The notes under the pieces: generated by a model
What the model was told of the DNA's origin: nothing
What the model saw: only the letters and a program-made list of their open reading frames with translations
Databases searched by the model: none
Source: a virus
DNA: 20,433 nucleotides
Direction: 5' to 3' (one strand)
Virus record (IMG/VR): IMGVR_UViG_3300050821_015285
Location: 1-20,433 of that record
Shown here: piece after piece, positions 1 through 6,546 of the stretch
Layout of the letters: every line of letters starts with the position of its first letter
How positions within the stretch are numbered: the stretch's first letter is position 1
Position numbers and translations under genes: made by a program

Positions 1-1
1 C

Positions 2-232
2 AACATTCCGGCGACGGTCGGCCGCGTACACATCACGGCCGATTACGGCGGCTACACCTCGAACTTCATCGCCAATCTGGGCACTTTCACCATTCTCGCG
101 AACGTGATTCTCGGGACCAGTACGTTTGCGCAAGGCACCCACTATGACGCCGTCGCGCTGACCACCGGCGGCGGGACCGTCTCCATCATTGACTCGAACG
201 GCGTCTCGTGGTCATTCACCGAGGTCCGCTGA
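2..232 (+). CDS. C-terminal fragment of a structural-looking protein (5' end outside window)
   Basis: An open frame runs from the window edge to a TGA at 230-232 and gives 76 residues with no start inside the window. The visible part is rich in Gly, Thr, Ser and Asn with alternating small and beta-branched residues, as in beta-rich ends of phage fibre or spike proteins, and it ends in SWSFTEVR. I recognise no specific family. It is the first of three plus-strand genes that converge on the minus-strand tail operon, so it probably belongs to another transcription unit. Its reality rests on the uninterrupted frame and on a plausible composition; a fibre role is inference. Confidence 0.55.
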   Translation, partial: NIPATVGRVHITADYGGYTSNFIANLGTFTILANVILGTSTFAQGTHYDAVALTTGGGTVSIIDSNGVSWSFTEVR

Positions 233-247
233 ACTCACTGATCGTGC

Positions 248-284
248 CTCTCGGGTGTAGACTCGTCAGCGGATGACCCGAGAG
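248..284 (+). promoter_or_regulatory. 9-bp hairpin enclosing the start codon of the next gene
   Basis: A perfect 9-bp inverted repeat (CTCTCGGGT at 248-256, ACCCGAGAG at 276-284) brackets a 19-nt loop that contains the ATG at 273-275. No T tract follows, so it is not a standard intrinsic terminator. It could limit read-through from the upstream gene or modulate initiation at 273. No convincing Shine-Dalgarno sequence precedes that ATG. Function is inferred. Confidence 0.4.
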
Positions 285-542
285 CATCGCCTCGTCCTCA
301 GCCTGGACGAGATCCAAGCCGTCCGCTGGACCTGCCCGCAGTGCAAGGCCGCGATCACGTTCCGGCTGGAGGAAACGATCCGGCTGCCGGATCAATGCCC
401 GGCGTGCAATGACCCATTGATGGGCGCGGTCGAAGAGGCGACGAAGACGGCGCGGGAATTCCTGCGGACGTTGAAAGCGGCCACGCGATCGCCGTCGCTG
501 CTCTCCCTCGAATTCACGGACGAGGACGTCCCGCGAAAGTAG
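273..542 (+). CDS. Small zinc-ribbon protein
   Basis: Encodes 89 residues. Two Cys pairs, CPQC (21-24) and CPAC (42-45), are separated by 17 residues, the layout of a compact zinc ribbon. A helical Lys/Arg-containing segment and an acidic tail follow. No enzymatic motif is visible. The ATG at 273 sits in the loop of a 9-bp hairpin and has only a weak ribosome site. The next gene starts three bases after the TAG, so both are likely cotranscribed. Proteins of this shape often bind DNA, RNA or other proteins, but the specific role is unknown. The alternative frames on the minus strand here are Arg/Ser-rich and look like shadows. Confidence 0.65.
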   Translation: MTREHRLVLSLDEIQAVRWTCPQCKAAITFRLEETIRLPDQCPACNDPLMGAVEEATKTAREFLRTLKAATRSPSLLSLEFTDEDVPRK

Positions 543-545
543 CTG

Positions 546-797
546 ATGCCTGAGTCCCCCGACTTCGATGCTACGCTGATCAAGAACGGATTCCTGATGC
601 CCGACTTCGAGCAGATCGCGCGCCGGATCGTGCACAATGGCGCGAACGATGAAGAGGAGGACACGGCCTTCATCGCCGAGCAGCTCCGGCAGATCTGGAA
701 CGTCCGCGGCGCCGCGGACTCGAAGCTACTCACGGAAGAGTTCAACGAGGCGCCACCCGATCTCGTGGCCAGCGCGATCCGGAGCTTGGACCGCTAG
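546..797 (+). CDS. Small acidic protein of unknown function
   Basis: Encodes 83 residues and starts three bases after the stop of the zinc-ribbon gene, which implies translational coupling. The protein is acidic (an EEED run near residue 37), has no Cys and no hydrophobic segment, and looks mostly helical. I recognise no family. It ends at 797, 22 bases from the convergent end of the minus-strand train, with no clear terminator hairpin between them. Support comes from the operon arrangement and an ordinary soluble-protein composition. Confidence 0.6.
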   Translation: MPESPDFDATLIKNGFLMPDFEQIARRIVHNGANDEEEDTAFIAEQLRQIWNVRGAADSKLLTEEFNEAPPDLVASAIRSLDR

Positions 798-819
798 GGT
801 ATTACTTCAAGTCATCTCG

Positions 820-1116
820 TCAGTGCGGGGTGGGCTTCCCGACCTGCTCCGTGCCCGTCATCGGGATCATGACATTCGTCAGCGTCTTCGGATGGCAGCC
901 TGGGCTCCGTCGCCGATGATCGTCCGCCAGCGCCAGGAGGAGCGTGTCCCACCAGTCCGCCAGGCCTTCCGCCTGCCGCGCCCGCACGTCGACGGCAACC
1001 TTCTGCAGCCCACATTTCGGACAGGAGTAGAAGCACTGGATGGTCAGGGCATCGACGGGTTCCTCCGTGGCGAGATTCCACTGACTGCGGCGCCCGGGAT
1101 CGTCCCGCTCGGTCAC
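820..1116 (-). CDS. Small Cys/His-rich, zinc-ribbon-like protein, last gene of the minus-strand train
   Basis: Encodes 98 residues from a GTG at 1116 that overlaps the TGA of the upstream gene (GTGA), which fixes the start. It contains C28, the CPKC pair at 32-35, H67, C74 and H75, so one metal site is plausible. The middle (about 44-70) looks helical and contains a DWWD motif. There is no signal peptide or membrane segment. It is the promoter-distal gene of the operon and faces the plus-strand genes. Family and function are not recognised; a role in takeover or regulation would be speculation. Confidence 0.65.
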   Translation of the reverse strand: MTERDDPGRRSQWNLATEEPVDALTIQCFYSCPKCGLQKVAVDVRARQAEGLADWWDTLLLALADDHRRRSPGCHPKTLTNVMIPMTGTEQVGKPTPH

Positions 1117-1364
1117 GGCTTCACGCGATGCCAGAACAGCCAGGTGCCGAGAAAGCCGAACGCGAACGCCTGTAGGTTCTGGACGTCGACGGCGAAGAAG
1201 TGGGCGGAGAGGCCGCCGGCCAGGAGCGGCAGCACGAGCCCGTACGGGGCAAAGTCAATTCCCCACACGAAGCCCGAGAGCGTCTGGTTCCCGGTCCAGT
1301 ACGCCCAGCCTTCGTAGGCGAGGAGTTCGACGATGACGAGCGCCCAGACGTAGATCGGTTTCAT
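1113..1364 (-). CDS. Small multi-pass membrane protein, holin candidate
   Basis: Encodes 83 residues. The ATG at 1364 overlaps the preceding stop as ATGA. Hydrophobic segments lie at about 3-22, 39-58 and 64-78, so two or three membrane passes are likely. The C-terminus ends in His-Arg-Val-Lys-Pro, which would sit in the cytoplasm under a positive-inside rule. Size and topology fit a holin, but no family motif is recognised and other small membrane proteins are encoded nearby. A longer upstream start would overlap the neighbouring signal-peptide gene entirely and give an Arg-rich N-terminus, so it was rejected. Confidence 0.65.
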   Translation of the reverse strand: MKPIYVWALVIVELLAYEGWAYWTGNQTLSGFVWGIDFAPYGLVLPLLAGGLSAHFFAVDVQNLQAFAFGFLGTWLFWHRVKP

Positions 1365-1756
1365 AACTTTTTCGCCGCGATGTACGCCAGCACCGCGGGC
1401 GCGACGTACTTCGCGCACCAGGTCCCGAAGTCGCCGAGGGACTGCACCCAAGTCTTGTTGATCGCGGTGAGCTGGCTGTTCGTGTCCTTCTCGAGCACGA
1501 GTTGCTGTGCCTGCACGTCCGCGAGCAGCTTCGTGTTCGTCAGAATCGACTGCAGGAGCGCGGTGTAGTCGGGCAGCACCGCGACGGCCGGTGGCAGATT
1601 TGCAACCGGTTGGGGACTTTGTGCAACCGGCTCGATCTTGAGTTGCAGGATGATCGGGATTGTCTGCACCGGCACCGGGACCGGCTCTTGCGCGTAGCCG
1701 GCGGATGCGAGACTCAGCGACACAACGACAAGAACGATTGTCATTGTCGCGTTCAT
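1361..1756 (-). CDS. Exported protein with Sec signal peptide and C-terminal hydrophobic segment
   Basis: Encodes 131 residues. The start overlaps the upstream TAA as TAATG. A classical signal peptide covers residues 1-23 (hydrophobic core VLVVVSLSLASA, probable cleavage after GYA or GYAQ). A Pro/Val-rich linker follows (24-62), then a helical, coiled-coil-like region (63-108), then a short apolar segment at 115-128 ending in KKL. There is no lipobox Cys, so it does not look like an outer-membrane spanin lipoprotein. A periplasmic, membrane-tethered product is possible. Function is unknown; its position among holin candidates could indicate a role in lysis or envelope interaction. Confidence 0.65.
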   Translation of the reverse strand: MNATMTIVLVVVSLSLASAGYAQEPVPVPVQTIPIILQLKIEPVAQSPQPVANLPPAVAVLPDYTALLQSILTNTKLLADVQAQQLVLEKDTNSQLTAINKTWVQSLGDFGTWCAKYVAPAVLAYIAAKKL

Positions 1757-2010
1757 TAGCCTTCTCCGCCCACGGCGCCGACGATCGCGCCGAGCAGCTG
1801 CGGATTCGTGGCGACCGCGTCGGCGAACTGGCCGAACGCATCCTCAACGACCGGCAGGTTGCGCTCGATCAGTTGTTCGGCCGTGAGCGTGCCGAGCTTC
1901 ACCTTGACGAGATCGGCTTCGATCGCCGGGTGCGTGGCCACGTCGACCAGGAGCTGCCCGGCCAGCTTCGTGTTGCCCGAGATCACGGTGAACAGTTTCT
2001 TCACATCCAT
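1756..2010 (-). CDS. Small helical protein of unknown function
   Basis: Encodes 84 residues. Two adjacent ATGs exist at 2013 and 2010. I chose 2010 because GGAGG lies 6 bases upstream of it and only 3 bases upstream of the other. Both overlap the TGA of the preceding gene. The product is Leu/Val/Ala-rich and probably all-helical, and its last part (70-84) is small and apolar. No signal peptide or known motif is visible. The much longer frame that extends upstream to 2277 is Arg-rich and lies over another gene, so that part was rejected. Confidence 0.65.
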   Translation of the reverse strand: MDVKKLFTVISGNTKLAGQLLVDVATHPAIEADLVKVKLGTLTAEQLIERNLPVVEDAFGQFADAVATNPQLLGAIVGAVGGEG

Positions 2011-2171
2011 CATTTGCCTCCCCACGGCCCGAAGAACCAGGTCACGCTGACGCCGACGCCGACGCCGAACGCGGCCGCCGCCGCCAGCCAGCAGCCGTGG
2101 TCGCACGCCCACGTCCACGACGCGCCAATCGCCCGCGCATACCAGGGCATGAACGGCGTGCGCGCGCTCAC
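2010..2171 (-). CDS. 53-residue single-pass membrane protein
   Basis: The GTG at 2171 overlaps the TGA of the upstream gene as GTGA, and the gene ends with a TGA overlapping the next start. The product has a hydrophobic, Trp-containing C-terminal half (about 27-50, Ala/Gly/Val-rich), consistent with one membrane helix, and ends in GGK. Its size and position between an exported protein and a helical protein suggest an envelope-associated or holin/antiholin-like role, but this is inference. The overlapping junctions on both sides are the main evidence that it is real; an internal ATG at residue 8 is an alternative start. Confidence 0.55.
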   Translation of the reverse strand: MSARTPFMPWYARAIGASWTWACDHGCWLAAAAAFGVGVGVSVTWFFGPWGGK

Positions 2172-2734
2172 GAATACCCCCGACACGCCGGAATCTTCGA
2201 CCAGCCCCAGCGCGTGACGCCGCCGAGGGCGATGCCCTGCACGCGTTGGAAGATCGAGTGCTTGTCGGCGCGGCCACGCTCCTCGATCACGAAGGCCGCC
2301 ATCACGAGCGACCCCACGAACCACCAGCCGCCACTGTGGGGGTCGGGTTCAATTGAGATGACTGCATTGCCGCTGTGCCCCGAGACCGCGCCGTCGCTGC
2401 CCGACCCGTCCGGCCGCTGACTGGACGCGAGCGGCGCCAGTAGTTTCTTGAGCCCGATGTCCGCCACGTTGAACGCGCTGATCTCGCCGCCGTCACACAG
2501 CGCCGCGCGCAGCGTCTGCCCGTTCGCGTGGCCGCGCACGAGCGCCGAGGCGAAGTGGGTCGCCATATCACCGGCCAGGACGACTGAGCTGGCGACGTCG
2601 TCGACATGCCGCTGGCTGAACGGCGCCGCGTCGGCCGTCTGCGCGTGCAGATACGGCGAGCCGTAGAGCATCAGCGTGCAGAGGACGAGCGTCGCGACCG
2701 CCGCGGCGTACGGACCTTCGAATCGGATGCTCAT
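2168..2734 (-). CDS. Exported or membrane-anchored protein with signal peptide
   Basis: Encodes 188 residues. ATG 2734 was chosen because AAGGA lies 7 bases upstream; an in-frame ATG at 2758 would add eight residues and overlap the preceding gene. Residues 8-32 form a signal peptide or anchor ending in LHAQ. Residues 40-130 look soluble with a Ser/Gly-rich linker (105-124), and a second hydrophobic segment (136-151) precedes a basic C-terminus. Two membrane anchors would leave the middle portion in the periplasm. No catalytic motif is seen. A lysis or envelope role is plausible from its neighbours, but no family is recognised. Confidence 0.65.
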   Translation of the reverse strand: MSIRFEGPYAAAVATLVLCTLMLYGSPYLHAQTADAAPFSQRHVDDVASSVVLAGDMATHFASALVRGHANGQTLRAALCDGGEISAFNVADIGLKKLLAPLASSQRPDGSGSDGAVSGHSGNAVISIEPDPHSGGWWFVGSLVMAAFVIEERGRADKHSIFQRVQGIALGGVTRWGWSKIPACRGYS

Positions 2735-2750
2735 CGGTCGTTCCTTGAGA

Positions 2751-3122
2751 TCAGCCATGTGGCTTGACGGGCACCGGCACAACGTCCGGTTTCGTCAACA
2801 CCGATGGGACGGGCATCCCGAGCGCGATCTTGGTGTTCACCAGCGACTCAGTGACACCGACGGGACTCGCCAACGCGACCACGAGCTTCCGACGCGCCGT
2901 GATCTTCGAGATCGAGCTGCCGAACAACCCAACGATCACCGTCGCCGCCCCGGCGGCCAACCCCGCAATCATCTCGGGCGTGATCGTGTCCGTCGTCACG
3001 TACCCGTGCGCATGCTGGATCAGCAGCAGCACGAGGAGCGAGCCGCCGGTCGTCAGCGCATGCCGGAGCCAGCCGGCGCATTGCTCCTTGAAGAGCGGAC
3101 TCTGCAGATACGCGGTCAGCAT
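2751..3122 (-). CDS. Putative holin with two membrane segments
   Basis: Encodes 123 residues. The ATG at 3122 overlaps the upstream stop by 7 bases. Residues 11-22 are amphipathic. Hydrophobic segments at 24-38 and 50-71 are separated by a Thr/Asp-containing turn and followed by KITARRK, giving a two-pass hairpin with a positive end. This layout (WLRHAL..., two helices, basic tail) resembles phage holins of the Pam3-gp28-like type. The tail (80-123) is long and ends in a Pro/Val-rich stretch, which is unusual. It would form membrane lesions that release the lysozyme encoded at 7171. The family assignment is from memory, without a profile search. Confidence 0.6.
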   Translation of the reverse strand: MLTAYLQSPLFKEQCAGWLRHALTTGGSLLVLLLIQHAHGYVTTDTITPEMIAGLAAGAATVIVGLFGSSISKITARRKLVVALASPVGVTESLVNTKIALGMPVPSVLTKPDVVPVPVKPHG

Positions 3123-3448
3123 GCGGGCCTCCTGAGTGCCGCCGCCCGACGCGCCGCGAGGCGTTGCCGGTGCCGCGTCCGCTGGTCGCTGAGGCAGCCC
3201 GCACAGACGGTGTGGCGTCCTCCTGGCCGCATCGGGAAATCGATCAGGTCCCGGTCTTGATGGCAATCGGAACAGCGCCTGAATCTCGTCGGGTCGGGGA
3301 CATACGCGAGGACCGGGTCGGCGATCACGACCGCATCGAACAGTTCCGGATGGGCGAGCGCGTGCTGCAACACGACTAGGTGGGCGGCCGCGCGCTCCGC
3401 GATCGAGGACTCACCCGCGCGCCGACTGTGCGTGCGGCGATCGATCAT
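3116..3448 (-). CDS. Small basic zinc-ribbon protein
   Basis: Encodes 110 residues; the ATG at 3448 overlaps the stop of the beta-helix gene as ATGA. Two CxxC pairs (59-62 and 82-85, 19 residues apart) bracket DLIDFPMRPGGRHTV, the arrangement of a treble-clef or zinc-ribbon fold seen in some HNH-associated and phage DNA-binding proteins. The C-terminal 25 residues are Arg/Ala-rich and strongly basic. No HNH catalytic motif is present. Nucleic-acid binding is a reasonable inference. Extending the frame upstream to about 4180 would overlap the beta-helix gene with Arg-rich shadow sequence, so that was rejected. Confidence 0.65.
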   Translation of the reverse strand: MIDRRTHSRRAGESSIAERAAAHLVVLQHALAHPELFDAVVIADPVLAYVPDPTRFRRCSDCHQDRDLIDFPMRPGGRHTVCAGCLSDQRTRHRQRLAARRAAALRRPAC

Positions 3449-4977
3449 GGGATCGTCACCCACGGAATCGCCGCGAGGATCGCCGAGATATTCGCGCCCG
3501 GCACCAACCCATCGGCCCCCCGTTGCGGTCCCAGGAACCGGTCCTGTGCATCGAGCAGCGCCGCGAGCCCGCCCGCCGCGAGCGGGAAGTTCCCGGCCGG
3601 ATACGGAATGACCCGTTCGACATTCCCGTCGATCACCAGGCCAGCCATCAGAGCGCCGGGCGCTCCCTGTTGCAACGACGGTGTCCCCATCGCCATCGTC
3701 CCGTTCCCCGCAATCCCGTAGAGCCCGCCGGCGACGACGGAGTTCGTGAAGGTCAGCCCCGAATTGATCGCGGACGGCATCGAGAGAAACGTGTTCCCGA
3801 TCCCGAGCATCGTGTTGTGGGTGAACGTCGATGGGTTCAGCGCGGACGCGAGCATCACGCCGCCATTGACGGCGAGAAACAGGTTGTTGCTCACCGTCAT
3901 GTTGACGCCCTGGACGCTCACGAACCCCGGCGTGTCGTCCAGGCCGAGCACCGAGATCGCGAACCCGGTGACGTGCCGGATCACGTTGTTGGTGAGGGTG
4001 ACGTCGCGGACGGTGCACCAGGGGCAGGTCCCGGATTGATTGCGCACCGTGAACAGCACACCGGAGCCCGACTGCCCATCGGTCCAGCAGTTCTCGAAGA
4101 CGTTGCCCGAGATGACCGCGCGCCGCGCGTTCTTCAACTCGAACAGATTCTTGACGCCGCCGACGTGCGTGGTCTGCCACGCGAGCGGTTTGAAAAAGTA
4201 GTTGCCCACGATCGTGAGGTCGCTCGGAATCAGTCCGGCCAGCGAGGGATCTTGGCCGCCGGCGAGGAAGTTCTCGCCGGTGGCTTCGAGATAGTTGTTC
4301 GTGATCGTGAGCGGCCCGGGCCCGTTGAAGATCGCGATGGCTTGCGAGTCCTGGCCCGTCTGCCAGAAGCCCGAGAGATACGAGTTGGTGACGGTCCCGT
4401 TGGCGACGTTCAGCTCGAGCCCGCGATGACCGCCGGCCGTCGGATCGCCATGCACGTAGACGCGATCGAACGTGATGTTCGCCGGCACCTGGCTGAGCGC
4501 GGTCATGTCCAGCCGGCCGAGCTCCACCAAGGTCGCGGTCGGTGTGGCCGGAGGCTGCGCGAGTTCCAGCCCGATGAGCGTGTAGTTGGCGGCGCCGTCC
4601 TCGGCGGTCAGGATCGGCGTCGAGCCAGGCGGCGCCGTCAGCGTCGCCATCGAAAGCACGGACGCCGGACCCACCCGCACAGTCGGCGGCAGCATCGCGT
4701 CCGTGCTGGCGCGAATAATAATGATGCCTGATCCGAGGGCCGTCTTGTTCCGAAGGATGAAGTTGCCGGTGTAGGTCGCACCTGTCGCCAGCTGCAGCGT
4801 GGTGCCCGGCGCCGCCGCGTCGATCGCGGCCTGGAGATTGGCGCCGGCCGGGACCTGCACGATCGTCGACGTCACCGGTGGCACGAGCTCGTCGAGCAGT
4901 CCCTTGATCTGCGTCACGATCTGCGCGGGCGTGGGCGACTGCGCGAGGAGCAGCAGCGCGAGCAGGATGAGTCGCAT
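3445..4977 (-). CDS. Secreted right-handed parallel beta-helix protein (pectate-lyase-like fold)
   Basis: Encodes 510 residues. The start at 4977 is preceded by AAGGAA at good spacing. Residues 1-19 are a signal peptide (LILLALLLLAQ core, TPAQ end). A helical or linker region follows, then from about residue 40 the phrase VPAGANLQAAIDAA, typical of the entry to pectate-lyase-like beta-helices. Residues 70-430 carry many short beta strands with N-x-x-x and ITNNYL/ISGNVF/LTNNVI-type turns, the Asn-ladder signature of parallel beta-helices. The fold is used by phage tailspike depolymerases and by secreted polysaccharide lyases. Catalytic residues cannot be assigned. The signal peptide is odd for a virion tailspike and may mean the protein is exported by the infected cell. 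Confidence 0.75.
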   Translation of the reverse strand: MRLILLALLLLAQSPTPAQIVTQIKGLLDELVPPVTSTIVQVPAGANLQAAIDAAAPGTTLQLATGATYTGNFILRNKTALGSGIIIIRASTDAMLPPTVRVGPASVLSMATLTAPPGSTPILTAEDGAANYTLIGLELAQPPATPTATLVELGRLDMTALSQVPANITFDRVYVHGDPTAGGHRGLELNVANGTVTNSYLSGFWQTGQDSQAIAIFNGPGPLTITNNYLEATGENFLAGGQDPSLAGLIPSDLTIVGNYFFKPLAWQTTHVGGVKNLFELKNARRAVISGNVFENCWTDGQSGSGVLFTVRNQSGTCPWCTVRDVTLTNNVIRHVTGFAISVLGLDDTPGFVSVQGVNMTVSNNLFLAVNGGVMLASALNPSTFTHNTMLGIGNTFLSMPSAINSGLTFTNSVVAGGLYGIAGNGTMAMGTPSLQQGAPGALMAGLVIDGNVERVIPYPAGNFPLAAGGLAALLDAQDRFLGPQRGADGLVPGANISAILAAIPWVTIP

Positions 4978-4987
4978 GGATTCCTTC

Positions 4988-5314
4988 CTATCTACGTCCG
5001 CTGTCGCTCGTGAAGGTCCAGACGCCGGCCTGGAGATGTCCGTGATACCGGCAGCCGTTGAGTCGCCGAATGCTCGGCGTGAGCGTCGGCGCGTCGCGGT
5101 TGCCATCCCAACCCCAGCAGGGCGACGCCCCTTGGACCCACGGTCCGATCTTCACCGGCAGCGAGAGATGCTCGCCGCAGCCGCAGGGGCAGATGTAGAA
5201 CAGCTCGCGGTTGTCCTCCGAAAACGTGTAGGCGCCGGAGACGGCGCTCTCGCGCAGCCCGAACGTCGTATCGCGCTGCGGGACCTGGGTCGCGGGCACG
5301 GGGTTCATGGTCAT
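4988..5314 (-). CDS. DUF6527-like small Cys/His protein
   Basis: Encodes 108 residues; the ATG at 5314 overlaps the stop of the TIM-barrel gene as ATGA (a second ATG two codons later is possible). It contains CPCGCG (42-47), C66, TLTPSI (77-82), C88 and HGHLQAGVWTF (91-101). The order CxCxC, TLxPSI, C..HGxL..G.W matches my memory of the DUF6527 family of putative metal-binding proteins. The C-terminal motif recurs in the gene at 6917-7171 of this window. The biochemical function of the family is not known to me. Its place between two surface-acting enzymes may be meaningful. Confidence 0.65.
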   Translation of the reverse strand: MTMNPVPATQVPQRDTTFGLRESAVSGAYTFSEDNRELFYICPCGCGEHLSLPVKIGPWVQGASPCWGWDGNRDAPTLTPSIRRLNGCRYHGHLQAGVWTFTSDSGRR

Positions 5315-6546
5315 CGAACCATCGCGGCGATGCGCGCGGCGCGTTTCGCTTGCCGTGCGACAACCGGAGAAACCGCCGCTACTATCTGTGGCACGACAAC
5401 GGATGCTGCCGGACGCACGGCTTCGAGAGCCGCCACCGCGCCACCGGGCGCGTATTTAGGCAGCAGGGGCCAGCCACTCGGCCAACGGCAACCATTGCCA
5501 AAGCCAGAGAGCGCGGGGATACGACTGTCGGTCCTGATGTCGTACAGCGTTTCGAGCACACGGAGATTCGCGTAGGCTTCCGTCCATTCCCCATAGAGTT
5601 CGGGTGTCCCCCCGTACTCAAAGATGACGACGCGGCTGTTCAGCGCGAGCTGGCCGTTGCCCCCCAGCTGGCCGAGATGGACACGTGGGCGCGTATAGAC
5701 ACCGACCACCGCATCCTCCATCCCCGCCGTGCGGTTGGCGTCCAACTGCAACATCAAATGGACCTTACCGTCGTATTTGCTCCAGTCGGTCAGGTAAGTG
5801 TCGAGCGGGAAGCCCAGCGGATAGCCGCCCCGGCCGCCCGTGCTGAAGTGCACCCCGACGGGAATGCCGTTCGCCGCGCCAGCCAGCGCGTTGTCGAGTA
5901 CCGCTTCAAGCTGTGCGGACGTCATCCCGGGCTGGCCGTCGACCTCCTCAGCCGGCATGTACCAGTCGATCGCGTGGGCGTCGGCGAGCGCCGCGAGGAA
6001 CGGATCGTTCAGGGTGAGCGGGCCGTTCCAGAACACGACGCGGAGGCCCCAGGACTTCACATACACGGCCCACTCGGCCAGCATGGCCGGCGTGGTCGTG
6101 ACGCCGTTCGCCTGGTCGTTCCAGTAGCTGATGACGTAATCCGTGAGCCCGTGCTCGCAGTGCTCGGTCAGGTCCGCGTCCTGCCACATGCGGGGATAGA
6201 GATTGACCATCGGCGTCAGCAGCATCGGGATCGGCGTCGAGTTGGCGCCGTTGAGCATCGGGGGGAGGCTACCCCACCGCGCGATGCACGCGGCATTGAT
6301 GGCGTCGTTGATCTGAGAATTCGGCACGTGGCCGACACTCCCTCCACCGAGACAGACGCCGCCAAAGTCCGCGCGCATGAACAAGGGATCGGAGAGGGCC
6401 GCGAGCAGTTCTGGGGGCGGACCTGTCGGCACGTCGCCGCCCGCCGGATCGTTGGGATCGAACGCCGGCAGCGCCGCGAGTTGAATCGGCGCCGGCCTTG
6501 ACCCGCCGCCGCCGTAGACGTGTCCCTGCGGGAGATCCAGGCTCAT
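5311..6546 (-). CDS. TIM-barrel glycoside-hydrolase-like tail protein
   Basis: Encodes 411 residues; start ATGA-coupled. After a Gly/Pro-rich leader (1-55), residues 57-340 show the alternating pattern of a (beta/alpha)8 barrel: FGGVCLGG, PIPMLLTP, DYVISYWND, GLRVVFWNG, IDWYMPAEEVDG, GIPVGVHFS, KVHLMLQLD and RVVIFEYGG. Acidic residues at strand ends (E200/E201 and E310) lie where acid/base and nucleophile Glu occur in clan GH-A glycosidases (strands 4 and 7), so hydrolysis of a surface glycan is plausible. The end (365-411) is Ala/Arg-rich and helical. No signal peptide. A virion-attached depolymerase or receptor-binding protein is inferred from context; the family itself is not named here. 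Confidence 0.6.
   Translation of the reverse strand: MSLDLPQGHVYGGGGSRPAPIQLAALPAFDPNDPAGGDVPTGPPPELLAALSDPLFMRADFGGVCLGGGSVGHVPNSQINDAINAACIARWGSLPPMLNGANSTPIPMLLTPMVNLYPRMWQDADLTEHCEHGLTDYVISYWNDQANGVTTTPAMLAEWAVYVKSWGLRVVFWNGPLTLNDPFLAALADAHAIDWYMPAEEVDGQPGMTSAQLEAVLDNALAGAANGIPVGVHFSTGGRGGYPLGFPLDTYLTDWSKYDGKVHLMLQLDANRTAGMEDAVVGVYTRPRVHLGQLGGNGQLALNSRVVIFEYGGTPELYGEWTEAYANLRVLETLYDIRTDSRIPALSGFGNGCRWPSGWPLLPKYAPGGAVAALEAVRPAASVVVPQIVAAVSPVVARQAKRAARIAAMVR

Noticed and set aside
1113-1847. Long version (244 codons) of the small membrane protein
   Set aside because: The upstream part is Arg/Ala-rich shadow over the signal-peptide gene; the ATGA junction at 1364 is preferred.
1756-2277. 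Long version (173 codons) of the 84-residue helical protein
   Set aside because: The N-terminal 88 residues are Arg-rich and out of frame with two other genes; GGAGG directly before the ATG pair near 2010 marks the start.
3116-4180. Long version (354 codons) of the small zinc-ribbon gene
   Set aside because: The first two thirds overlap the beta-helix gene out of frame and are Arg/Asp-rich; the ATGA junction at 3448 gives a natural start.
3523-4731. Plus-strand open frame (402 codons) opposite the beta-helix gene
   Set aside because: Arg/Glu/His-rich shadow composition; the opposite strand encodes a convincing signal peptide and Asn-ladder repeats.
5350-6501. Plus-strand open frame (383 codons) opposite the TIM-barrel gene
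   Set aside because: Shadow composition (Arg, His, Val, Gly) and no motif; the minus-strand protein has ordered barrel strands and coupled starts.
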